Origin: Lachnospiraceae bacterium
GTDB taxonomy: Bacteria; Bacillota; Clostridia; Lachnospirales; Lachnospiraceae
Length of the DNA stretch: 33,439 nucleotides
Assembly: GCA_014804245.1 (NCBI GenBank)
Contig: JAAVAE010000014.1
Span: forward strand, 89,117 to 122,555
Direction: 5' to 3'
Made by a program: the position numbers and the translations under genes. Each line of letters begins with the position of its first letter. The stretch's first letter is position 1. Shown one piece after another: positions 15,022 to 22,920 of this stretch. Below the pieces are notes generated by a model, which worked only from the letters and a program-made list of their open reading frames with translations, was not told where the DNA came from and did no database searches.

Positions 15022-16560
15022 TTGGCGAAAATATTATTGGAAATGAAGAATATTACCAAAACATTCCCTGGCGTTAAAGCACTTGACAATGTTAACTTGC
15101 AAGTGGAAGAGGGCGAGATACATGCCCTTGTAGGAGAGAACGGTGCAGGTAAATCTACTCTGATGAATGTACTGAGTGGTATTTATCCCTTTGGTTCCTA
15201 TGAAGGTGATATCATTTACAACGGAGAAGTTTGTAAGTTTGGTACCATTAAGGATAGTGAGGAAAAGGGAATTGTTATCATCCATCAGGAATTAGCACTG
15301 ATTCCTTATATGACGATAGGTGAAAACATGTTCCTCGGCAATGAAAGAGGACATAAGTATAAAATAAACTGGAACGAAACGAATGCCCGGGCGTATGAAC
15401 TGTTAAAAACAGTAGGTTTAAAGGAAACGCCGCAGACATTAATTAAAGATATAGGTGTAGGAAAGCAGCAGCTTGTAGAAATTGCGAAAGCGCTTGCTAA
15501 AAATGCGAAGCTTCTTATTCTGGATGAACCCACTGCTTCTTTAAATGAAGCAGATTCCAAGGCACTTTTAGAGCTGCTTCTTAAGTTCAAAAAAGAGGGT
15601 ATGACATCAATCATTATCTCTCATAAGTTAAATGAAGTATCCTATGTGGCTGATAAGATTACGGTCATCAGAGACGGATCTACCATTGAGACATTGGATA
15701 AGAATAAGGATGATATTTCTGAAAGCCGTATTATCAAGGGAATGGTAGGAAGAGAGCTTTCTGATCGATTCCCCAAACGGGAGCCTCACATTGGCGAAGT
15801 CATGATGGAAGTAAAAAACTGGAATGTGTATCATCCGCTTTACTCTGAAAGAAAAGTTGTTGATGATGTAAGCATCAATGTAAAGAAAGGTGAAGTTGTA
15901 GGCATTTCCGGACTGATGGGTGCAGGACGTACAGAACTTGCCATGAGCTTATTCGGTAAGAGTTATGGAACCGGCATCAGCGGGCAGCTGATTATCAACG
16001 GAGAAGAAGTGCATCTTCATTCTGTCCAGGAAGCAATCGAGCATAAACTGGCTTATGTAACAGAGGACAGAAAAGGGAACGGGCTGATTTTAAGTAATCC
16101 GATCAAGATCAATACAACGCTTGCTAATCTGGATGCCATCAGTAATCACGGCATTATCGACAAAGATAAAGAATATGCCATAGCAGTAGAATACAAGGAA
16201 AAGCTGAAGACCAAGTGTCCTACGGTAGAACAGAATGTGGGTAACTTAAGCGGCGGAAATCAGCAGAAGGTTCTTTTGGCAAAATGGATGTTTGCCGACC
16301 CTGATATTCTGATTCTGGATGAGCCTACAAGAGGTATCGATGTAGGTGCGAAATATGAAATTTACTGTATTATCAACCAATTGGTAGCAGAAGGAAAATC
16401 CGTTGTCATGATTTCATCGGAACTTCCTGAAATCCTTGGTATGTGTGACAGGATTTATGTCATGAATGAAGGAAAGATTGTAGGCGAACTCGCAGGCAGC
16501 GAGGCTACTCAGGAGTTGATTATGTCACATATTTTAAGAGCCAGCAGCAAAGGAGAATAG
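15022..16560 (+). CDS. mmsA: Sugar ABC transporter double ATPase, MmsA/GguA type
   Basis: A 512-residue protein with two fused ATP-binding domains, the hallmark of sugar importers of the RbsA/XylG/GguA group. The first domain has the Walker [10 protein letters not shown] (38-46), signature [14 protein letters not shown] and Walker [12 protein letters not shown]. The second has a degenerate Walker A (GLMGAGRTE), LSGGNQQKV and [18 protein letters not shown]. It works as the cytoplasmic motor with MmsB and the ChvE binding protein. The gene starts with TTG at 15022: GGGAGGG (15009-15015) lies at the right distance, and the residues [17 protein letters not shown] match the normal beginning of the family, whereas the next ATG would cut them off. 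The gap to the permease gene is two bases. Confidence 0.92.
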   Translation: MAKILLEMKNITKTFPGVKALDNVNLQVEEGEIHALVGENGAGKSTLMNVLSGIYPFGSYEGDIIYNGEVCKFGTIKDSEEKGIVIIHQELALIPYMTIGENMFLGNERGHKYKINWNETNARAYELLKTVGLKETPQTLIKDIGVGKQQLVEIAKALAKNAKLLILDEPTASLNEADSKALLELLLKFKKEGMTSIIISHKLNEVSYVADKITVIRDGSTIETLDKNKDDISESRIIKGMVGRELSDRFPKREPHIGEVMMEVKNWNVYHPLYSERKVVDDVSINVKKGEVVGISGLMGAGRTELAMSLFGKSYGTGISGQLIINGEEVHLHSVQEAIEHKLAYVTEDRKGNGLILSNPIKINTTLANLDAISNHGIIDKDKEYAIAVEYKEKLKTKCPTVEQNVGNLSGGNQQKVLLAKWMFADPDILILDEPTRGIDVGAKYEIYCIINQLVAEGKSVVMISSELPEILGMCDRIYVMNEGKIVGELAGSEATQELIMSHILRASSKGE

Positions 16561-16562
16561 GT

Positions 16563-17753
16563 ATGAGTAAAACAAAATCCTTAGATTTCATAAAAAAATA
16601 TACCATGATTATCGTATTGATTGTGGTTACAGCATTTTTTGCATGGCGAACAGGCGGCGCGATCCTGCTTCCCATGAATGTCAGCAGTTTGATTTCCCAG
16701 AATGCATATGTGTTCATTCTGGCGACAGGTATGTTGCTATGTATCTTAACCGGAGGTAACATTGACCTTTCTGTAGGTTCCGTGGTCTGCTTTGTAGGCG
16801 CTATAGGTGCAGTGCTGATGGTGGATAAGAATGTCAATATGTGGGTTGCTATTCTGGTAATGCTTCTTGTAGGTACCTTAATCGGTGCATTTCAGGGCTT
16901 CTGGATTGCATATGTAAGGATTCCTCCTTTCATTGTAACATTGTCCGGTATGCTTGCCTTTAGAGGATTAAGCAACACAGTTCTGAATGGTATGACGGTA
17001 TCTATCAAAGACTGCACGACTTTTGTCAATCTGTTTGGCGGCGGTGCAAACTGTTATATTCCCGATATTTTCGAAAATGGTTCCTTGAATATGACCTGTA
17101 TCCTGGCTGGTGTGATAGCGGCAGTCATTTACATACTTATCCAGCTGAAGGGCAGAATGGATAGAAGCAAAAAGGGATATGAGGTAGAGAGCATTGCGGC
17201 AACCATAGGAAAGATTGTTTTGATTTCCGTAGTGATTCTGGCATTTTCATACAGGCTGGCACAGCATAAGGGTATTCCCAGCGTGCTGATCTGGGTTCTC
17301 ATCGTAATCATGGTTTACGGATACATTACTTCCAACACCACAGTGGGACGTTATTTCTACGCAGTGGGCGGCAATGAAAAGGCTACGAAACTCTCCGGTA
17401 TCAACACCAACAGAGTATACTTCTTAGCATATCTTAACATGGGATTCCTCGCAGCTTTAGCAGGAATGGTAACGATAGCACGTATGACGTCTGCACAGCC
17501 TACTTATGGTCAGAACTATGAGATGGATGCAATCGGTTCCTGTTTCATAGGCGGTGCTTCTGCATATGGCGGAATCGGAACAGTTCCCGGCGTAATTGTC
17601 GGTGCGGTCCTTATGGGTGTTATCAACCTTGGTATGTCTCTGATGGGTGTAGACCAGAACATGCAGAAGGTGGTTAAAGGTCTTGTACTTCTTGCAGCAG
17701 TTATATTTGATGTAGTATCTAAACGCGGTGGAAAATTAATTGCTAAAAATTAA
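16563..17753 (+). CDS. mmsB: Sugar ABC transporter permease, MmsB/GguB type
   Basis: A 396-residue integral membrane protein of the RbsC/XylH/GguB family with about ten hydrophobic segments. Conserved stretches include ILTGGNIDLSVGSVVCFVGA, PPFIVTLSGMLAFRGLSN, YFYAVGGNEKATKLSGINT and IGSCFIGGASAYGGIGTVPGVIVGA, the last being the loop that contacts the ATPase. It forms the sugar channel with MmsA and is fed by ChvE. It is the last gene of the transporter operon, and two hairpins follow. GGAG of the preceding gene's end serves as ribosome binding site. Confidence 0.92.
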   Translation: MSKTKSLDFIKKYTMIIVLIVVTAFFAWRTGGAILLPMNVSSLISQNAYVFILATGMLLCILTGGNIDLSVGSVVCFVGAIGAVLMVDKNVNMWVAILVMLLVGTLIGAFQGFWIAYVRIPPFIVTLSGMLAFRGLSNTVLNGMTVSIKDCTTFVNLFGGGANCYIPDIFENGSLNMTCILAGVIAAVIYILIQLKGRMDRSKKGYEVESIAATIGKIVLISVVILAFSYRLAQHKGIPSVLIWVLIVIMVYGYITSNTTVGRYFYAVGGNEKATKLSGINTNRVYFLAYLNMGFLAALAGMVTIARMTSAQPTYGQNYEMDAIGSCFIGGASAYGGIGTVPGVIVGAVLMGVINLGMSLMGVDQNMQKVVKGLVLLAAVIFDVVSKRGGKLIAKN

Positions 17754-17767
17754 TTTCTGCAATATCT

Positions 17768-17817
17768 AATCAAAGGGGATCCGAGGCTGTTTATACACTG
17801 AGGATCCCTATTTGATT
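17768..17817 (+). terminator. Long hairpin after mmsB
   Basis: AATCAAA plus GGGATCC (17768-17782) pair with GGATCCC plus TTTGATT (17802-17817), enclosing a 19-base loop and a small bulge. The T run is poor, so termination may be incomplete. Confidence 0.6.
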
Positions 17818-17877
17818 ACAATAAGCTGACTCGCGAAGCGTGACAGTGTGAAATGCTTTGTACAGATATGATGATAT

Positions 17878-17911
17878 AGACCCAGGTCGTAGCAAGAGAA
17901 GACCTGGGTCT
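17878..17911. terminator. Hairpin between mmsB and the convergent SOD gene
   Basis: AGACCCAGGTC (17878-17888) pairs perfectly with GACCTGGGTCT (17901-17911) around a 12-base loop. It lies just after the SOD stop on the minus strand and after mmsB on the plus strand. No strong T run exists on either side; GTGTTTGGTTTT follows on the plus strand. Confidence 0.6.
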
Positions 17912-17935
17912 GTGTTTGGTTTAAAAGTAAGAGGG

Positions 17936-18436
17936 TCAGAGCATCCGTCTGATTTCCCCGCATCCGATTTTGTCACCGGAATCACCGGAGGGCTGTGTTG
18001 TAAAATCATCGCGGCCCGAATGAATGATGACAGATTTGCCAATAATTTCTTCTATAGTAAAGCGTTTATCGTAAAATGCGGACCAGGCATAGCCCTGATT
18101 GCCCAGAAGGGGAAGCAGGTCGCCGGCGTGTTCGGGGTGAGGCTGGTCTGTAGGATTATAGTGACTGCCTGTTTTTTCAAAGTTACCGGAGCAGTTACCA
18201 AATTCGTGGATGTGCATTGCATAAAAATTGGAAGAGCCCTGGCCGGTTATATTTGGAAGTCCAAATATTTCTGCCTCCACAAGGACTCCGCCGTAAGAAG
18301 TGCGGTAAAATTTAACGAGTCCCGAAAGTCTGGGATGAGCAGCATTTCCGGTGACCCAGGCGGCTGCATCGGGACGCTCATAAGTCAGCAGTTCTAAAAA
18401 TGAAATTCGGGGCGTAATCTGATTGGAATACATCAT
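17936..18436 (-). CDS. Cu/Zn superoxide dismutase family protein
   Basis: A 166-residue protein of the Cu/Zn superoxide dismutase family. All metal-binding residues can be placed: copper ligands H75, H77 (HIHEFG), H92 and H139; zinc ligands H92, H100, H103 and D106 (HPEHAGD). C82 and C159 would form the conserved disulfide. The loop between zinc ligands is shorter than in classical enzymes. The guiding arginine near the C-terminus is replaced by K157 (GDSGDKIGCGE). There is no signal peptide, so the protein appears cytoplasmic, which is unusual since most bacterial Cu/Zn SODs are exported. An AGGA site lies before two adjacent ATGs; either may be used. The gene stands alone, convergent with mmsB and divergent from degV. 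Confidence 0.88.
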   Translation of the reverse strand: MMYSNQITPRISFLELLTYERPDAAAWVTGNAAHPRLSGLVKFYRTSYGGVLVEAEIFGLPNITGQGSSNFYAMHIHEFGNCSGNFEKTGSHYNPTDQPHPEHAGDLLPLLGNQGYAWSAFYDKRFTIEEIIGKSVIIHSGRDDFTTQPSGDSGDKIGCGEIRRML

Positions 18437-18553
18437 AAATTTCCTGTTTCTTTTTGCATTATAATATGCTTAGAAATTTTTAAGATGCATAAATTTGGTA
18501 AATGTAGTATAGTTATATTGAAATTTCAAAGAATATTTTAAGGAGGAGAAGAA

Positions 18554-19438
18554 ATGGCTTTTTGCATTATTACAGACTCAGCTTCAGATGTACCGGAAAG
18601 TGTCATAAAGGAATATGATTTACATGTGATGCCTACTCCTGTTACGATAGAGGGGAAAGACTATTTTGACGGGGAAACGATTTTCCCTGACCAATTTTAT
18701 GAGATACAGGCATCAGGAAAGGATATTAAAACCTATCATATAAGCCAATACATGTTTCAGGAGCATTTCCTGCCCTTTGCACAAAGGGGAGACGAGGTGT
18801 TGTATTTATGTTTTTCCACGGGCATAGCAGGAACATTCAATGCGGCAAAGCTGGCGTATGAGGAGATACAGGAGGAGTATCCTGATTTTAAACTGACCAT
18901 TATTGATACCAAATGTGCCTCAGTGGGATACGGATTGGCGGTGGAAAGGGTACTGCGTATGCAGAAAAATGGCGCGCCGAAAGAGCTTTTGATTGAAGCA
19001 GCCCAGTTCTTCTGCGATCACATGGAACATGCCGTTACCGTTATGGAGCTGGAATATCTGTTTAAGGGAGGAAGACTTAGCAGGACTTCTTTTCTGGCGG
19101 GAACAGTGCTGGATATCAAGCCGATCATCATAGTGGATGAAAATGGTTCTTTAAAGGCGGTTGAGAAAGTCCGTGGCTGGAAAAAGGCGCAGAAGAGAAT
19201 TCTCGATATGGTAGGCGAAAAGGGAAAAGATCTGGAGAATCAGGTAGTAGGCGTCTGCTACGGTACTGACAAAGAAGCCTATGAATACATTAAGAAGGAA
19301 CTTGCGGACAGATACCATGTAAGGGGACTTTTGGAAGGAAGGGTAGGGTGCGCGATTGGCGCCCACACAGGTCCTGGTATTTTGGGAATCGTGTTCCTGA
19401 ATGAAACCAATGAGAAATATGAAGCATATCTGAAGTAA
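18554..19438 (+). CDS. DegV family fatty-acid-binding protein
   Basis: A 294-residue DegV (FakB-like) protein. It begins with IITDSASDVPESV, has the ligand-binding loop CFSTGIAGTFNAA, then ELEYLFKGGRLSR and the late motif IGAHTGPGILGIVFL, all typical. DegV proteins bind a fatty acid; in FakB form they hand it to the kinase FakA for incorporation of external fatty acids into phospholipid. No fakA gene is seen nearby, so the partner and role stay open. AAGGAGG precedes the ATG. The SufC gene starts only 11 bases after its stop, so it probably shares a transcript with the Fe-S assembly pair. Confidence 0.93.
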   Translation: MAFCIITDSASDVPESVIKEYDLHVMPTPVTIEGKDYFDGETIFPDQFYEIQASGKDIKTYHISQYMFQEHFLPFAQRGDEVLYLCFSTGIAGTFNAAKLAYEEIQEEYPDFKLTIIDTKCASVGYGLAVERVLRMQKNGAPKELLIEAAQFFCDHMEHAVTVMELEYLFKGGRLSRTSFLAGTVLDIKPIIIVDENGSLKAVEKVRGWKKAQKRILDMVGEKGKDLENQVVGVCYGTDKEAYEYIKKELADRYHVRGLLEGRVGCAIGAHTGPGILGIVFLNETNEKYEAYLK

Positions 19439-19449
19439 AGGGGACGAAC

Positions 19450-20181
19450 ATGCTGGAAGTAAAAAATCTTGTTTTTCACCCACTGGATAATGGGGTGGAA
19501 AAAAGCATTATAGAGGATATCAGTTTTAAAGTTGAAGATGGCGAAATGCTGGTTATCACAGGACCTAATGGCGGCGGAAAATCCACTCTTGCAAAATTGC
19601 TTATGGGGATAGAAACAGCGGACAGCGGAACGATTCTGATGGACGGCACGGACATTACCGGATACAGCATTGCGCAGCGCGCCAATGCGGGAATTGGCTT
19701 TGCCTTTCAGCAGCCGCCCAGATTTAAGGGAATGACGGTAAAAAGACTGCTTTCTCTGGCAGCAGGATATGAAATGCCGGAAAACAAATGCTGTGATTAT
19801 TTGAGCGGTGTGGGGCTTTGCGCCAGGGAATATCTGGACCGGGAGGTGGATAATACCCTCTCAGGCGGAGAAATGAAGCGTCTGGAGATAGCCACGGTTC
19901 TGGCAAAACCCCATAAGCTTTGTATTTTTGACGAGCCGGAAGCAGGAATCGACTTGTGGAGTTTTTCTATGTTGGTGAAGCAGTTTGAACGGCTTCATAA
20001 GAATAAAAAGGAAAGCTTGATTTTGATTTCCCATCAGGAGAGGATCATTGAGATGGCAGACCGGATCATGGTGGTCAGAGACGGAAAGATCACAGCCCTT
20101 GATGAGAGGGAAAAGGTACTGCCGAATCTGGTGAATGAGGACACCGGCTGTGTTTGTATGAATCCTGAACATAAAGCGTAA
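19450..20181 (+). CDS. sufC: SufC-type ABC ATPase for Fe-S cluster assembly
   Basis: A 243-residue soluble ATPase. Walker A is GPNGGGKST (38-46), the signature LSGGEMKRLEIATVL, and Walker B is CIFDEPEAGIDLWSF, followed by ISHQERII. SufC is distinguished from transporter ATPases by the phrase DEPEAGID and by the adjacent SufB-like gene, which starts 25 bases later. In Suf systems SufC drives shape changes of the SufB scaffold during cluster building. Only one SufB-like partner and no SufD, SufS or SufU are present here, as in the minimal SMS (SmsCB) system of many anaerobes. Confidence 0.88.
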   Translation: MLEVKNLVFHPLDNGVEKSIIEDISFKVEDGEMLVITGPNGGGKSTLAKLLMGIETADSGTILMDGTDITGYSIAQRANAGIGFAFQQPPRFKGMTVKRLLSLAAGYEMPENKCCDYLSGVGLCAREYLDREVDNTLSGGEMKRLEIATVLAKPHKLCIFDEPEAGIDLWSFSMLVKQFERLHKNKKESLILISHQERIIEMADRIMVVRDGKITALDEREKVLPNLVNEDTGCVCMNPEHKA

Positions 20182-20206
20182 GTCGCCTCAAGAAAGGAAG
20201 ATAAAA

Positions 20207-21133
20207 GTGGCAAATATAGATCAGATAACAGCGTCTGTTTTAGAGAAGATAGACAGTGAGGGCTTTAAGCAAGAGGGCGCTTATAATCTCAGATATAATG
20301 GATATTCCCTGTGTCATGGAAATACCGAGCATATTACGATTAAACGCAAGGAAGACAAACAGGGAATCGATGTTCATATAAGCGGTGAAACAAAAGGCGA
20401 GCAGGTACATATTCCTGTGGTGGTCGCCGTTTCAGGAATGACGGATGAAGTATACAATGACTTTTATATTGAGGATGGAGCCCAGGTGACGATTATTGCT
20501 GGATGCGGCATTCACAACAGCGGGTGTAATGACAGCCGTCACGATGGAATCCACACCTTTCACGTTGGAAAAAATGCGAATGTGCGCTATGAGGAAAAGC
20601 ATTACGGTGAGGGAGAGGGAACCGGAGCCAGGATTTTAAACCCGGTGACAAAGATTATTATGGAAGAAGCTTCGGTCTTTACTCTTGACACAGCCCAGAT
20701 TAAAGGGGTGGATTCTACAAAGCGTGAGACGGAAGTCATAATGGGAGAGGATGCGAAGCTGTTCGTGGTGGAGAAGCTCATGACCCACGATAAGCAAAGC
20801 GCAGTTTCCAATATGGATATTTATCTAAATGGAAAAGGCAGTTCTGCACAGATTACATCCCGCTCTGTAGCAAGAGGGGAGTCAAAGCAGGTCTTCCATC
20901 CGAAAGCTATCGGAAATGCGCTGTGCCATGCACATATTCAGTGCGATTCCATTATCATGGATAAGGCGCAGGTGTGTTCTATTCCTGAAATTGACGCAAA
21001 GCATGTGGATGCAGCAATCATACATGAGGCGGCAATCGGGAGGATCAATAATGAGCAGCTGATCAAGCTCAATACCTTTGGACTTAATGGGGAAGAGGCG
21101 GAAGCTGTCATTATTGAAAATTTTTTAAATTAA
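20207..21133 (+). CDS. SufB/SufD-like Fe-S scaffold protein (SmsB type)
   Basis: A 308-residue protein of the SufB/SufD family, clearly shorter than ordinary SufB (about 470). The central part is a run of beta-strands expected for the beta-helix core. The C-terminus carries HAHIQCDSIIMDK, CSIPEIDAKHVDAAIIHEAAIGRI and NNEQLIKL, matching the SufB/D C-terminal domain with conserved His and Glu. Cysteines include C113 and several near the end. The start is GTG with AAGGAAG seven bases upstream. With the SufC gene directly before it, it likely forms the two-component Fe-S assembly complex. Whether it has all SufB cluster ligands needs a structure-based comparison. Confidence 0.85.
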   Translation: MANIDQITASVLEKIDSEGFKQEGAYNLRYNGYSLCHGNTEHITIKRKEDKQGIDVHISGETKGEQVHIPVVVAVSGMTDEVYNDFYIEDGAQVTIIAGCGIHNSGCNDSRHDGIHTFHVGKNANVRYEEKHYGEGEGTGARILNPVTKIIMEEASVFTLDTAQIKGVDSTKRETEVIMGEDAKLFVVEKLMTHDKQSAVSNMDIYLNGKGSSAQITSRSVARGESKQVFHPKAIGNALCHAHIQCDSIIMDKAQVCSIPEIDAKHVDAAIIHEAAIGRINNEQLIKLNTFGLNGEEAEAVIIENFLN

Positions 21134-21156
21134 GAAAATCCATATAAGGACGATAG

Positions 21157-22902
21157 GTGAATTTCGAGATGAAAAGTCTGCTTGTTTACTTAAAGGATTA
21201 TAAAAAAGAAAGTGTTCTGGGGCCTCTGTTTAAATTATTGGAGGCTTCTTTTGAACTTATTGTTCCGCTGGTGGTTGCATCTATGATTGATGTGGGAATT
21301 GCGGAAAGCGACAGGAATTATGTGATAAGAATGTGCCTTATCATGGCGGCTCTGGGGGTGACGGGCTTGATCAGCTCCGTGACAGCACAGTTTTTTGCCG
21401 CCAAGGCAGCGGTGGGGTTTGCCACGAAGCTGAGGCATGCTCTGTTTGCACATATTCAGAGCCTGTCTTTTTCCAGCATGGATGAACAGGGGACTTCTAC
21501 TTTGATTACAAGAATGACCAGTGACATTAATCAGATTCAATCCGGTGTGAATATGGTGCTGCGCTTGTTCCTGAGATCTCCGTTTATTGTGTTTGGGGCA
21601 ATGATCATGGCGTTTACGGTGGATGTAAAAGCGGCGCTTATTTTTGTGGTGATCATACCGCTTTTGTCTGTTGTGGTTTTTGGAATCATATTGATCAGCA
21701 TTCCACTGTTTAGCAAGGTGCAGAATAGTCTGGATCAGGTGCTTGGCATTACCAGGGAAAATCTGACCGGCGTGAGAGTAATACGTGCCTTTGGAAAGGA
21801 AATGGATGAGACGGACAAGTTTGACCGGCAGACGGATGCTTTGAAGAAGATACAGGTGATGGCGGCAAAAATATCGGCGCTGATGAATCCGGTCACTTAT
21901 GTGATTATTAACGGAGGGTTGATCGTGCTGATTTATACCGGTGCGGTGAGAGTAGAGTCAGGGGCACTGACTCAGGGACAGGTGGTCGCTCTGGTCAATT
22001 ATATGTCTCAGATTCTGGTGGAACTTGTCAAACTTGCAAATCTAATTATCACGATTACAAAAGCGGTTGCCTGTGGAAACAGGGTTGCAGGTGTATTTGA
22101 GATACCGGCGGGAATGGAGAACGGCAAAGGCAGTCTCACCCAGGGAGAAGGCAGAGGAACGGTTTTTTTCGAGCATGTCTCCATGAGATATCACGAAGGC
22201 GGGGAAGAAGCGCTTACGGAGATAACTTTTAAGGCGGACCAGGGTGAGACGATTGGAATCATAGGCGGTACAGGTTCCGGCAAGACCACGCTGGTACATC
22301 TGATTCCCCGGTTTTATGATGCGGAAAAGGGAAGTGTCAAGATTGACGGTGTGGATGTAAAGGAGTATGATCTGACAGCCCTTCGTGATAAAGTGGGCAT
22401 TGTCATGCAAAAAGCAGTCTTATTCAAAGGCAGCATACGGGAGAATCTGCTTTGGGGAAATGAGGATGCAACGGATGAGGAATTGTGGCAGGCGCTTAAG
22501 ATCGCCCAGGCGGAAGAATTTGTTCTGCAGAAAGAAGGCGGCTTAGATGCGCCTGTGGAACAGGAAGGCAGGAATCTTTCCGGTGGACAAAAACAGAGGT
22601 TGTCCATAGCCAGAGCACTGGTCAAAAAACCGGAAATACTGATTTTAGATGACAGTGCATCAGCGCTTGATTATGCAACGGATGCAAAACTCAGGAAAGC
22701 GCTCAGGGAAGTGCCTTTTGAAACAACGGTGTTCATTGTTTCCCAGAGAGCTTCTTCTCTGATGCATGCGGACCAGATCATCGTTCTGGATGACGGATGT
22801 GTCGCAGCCATAGGCAGCCATGAACAGCTTCTTGAAGATTGTGAGATTTATCAAGAGATTTATTACTCTCAATTTGAGCGTTCAGAGAGGAAGAAAGGTT
22901 AA
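21157..22902 (+). CDS. ABC exporter half-transporter with degenerate ATP site
   Basis: A 581-residue protein with an N-terminal six-helix membrane domain (about 1-310) and a C-terminal ATPase. Walker A GGTGSGKTT (370-378), LSGGQ (474-478) and Walker B ILILDDSASALD are visible. At the catalytic glutamate position it has D499, as in the degenerate half of heterodimeric exporters of the TM287/TM288 type. The next gene supplies the partner with the normal glutamate. The start is uncertain: GTG at 21157 has AAGGA six bases upstream, and ATG at 21169 has AGGTG nine bases upstream. It follows the Suf pair by 23 bases, so it may be read on the same transcript, though a functional tie is not shown. 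Substrate unknown (drug, lipid or peptide). Confidence 0.9.
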   Translation: MNFEMKSLLVYLKDYKKESVLGPLFKLLEASFELIVPLVVASMIDVGIAESDRNYVIRMCLIMAALGVTGLISSVTAQFFAAKAAVGFATKLRHALFAHIQSLSFSSMDEQGTSTLITRMTSDINQIQSGVNMVLRLFLRSPFIVFGAMIMAFTVDVKAALIFVVIIPLLSVVVFGIILISIPLFSKVQNSLDQVLGITRENLTGVRVIRAFGKEMDETDKFDRQTDALKKIQVMAAKISALMNPVTYVIINGGLIVLIYTGAVRVESGALTQGQVVALVNYMSQILVELVKLANLIITITKAVACGNRVAGVFEIPAGMENGKGSLTQGEGRGTVFFEHVSMRYHEGGEEALTEITFKADQGETIGIIGGTGSGKTTLVHLIPRFYDAEKGSVKIDGVDVKEYDLTALRDKVGIVMQKAVLFKGSIRENLLWGNEDATDEELWQALKIAQAEEFVLQKEGGLDAPVEQEGRNLSGGQKQRLSIARALVKKPEILILDDSASALDYATDAKLRKALREVPFETTVFIVSQRASSLMHADQIIVLDDGCVAAIGSHEQLLEDCEIYQEIYYSQFERSERKKG

Positions 22903-22920
22903 GCTTCATGCGGGAAAGGT

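Noticed and set aside
17858-18397. 179-codon plus-strand open frame
   Set aside because: It is the antisense of the SOD gene, whose metal ligands prove the minus-strand reading; it also starts before the hairpin.
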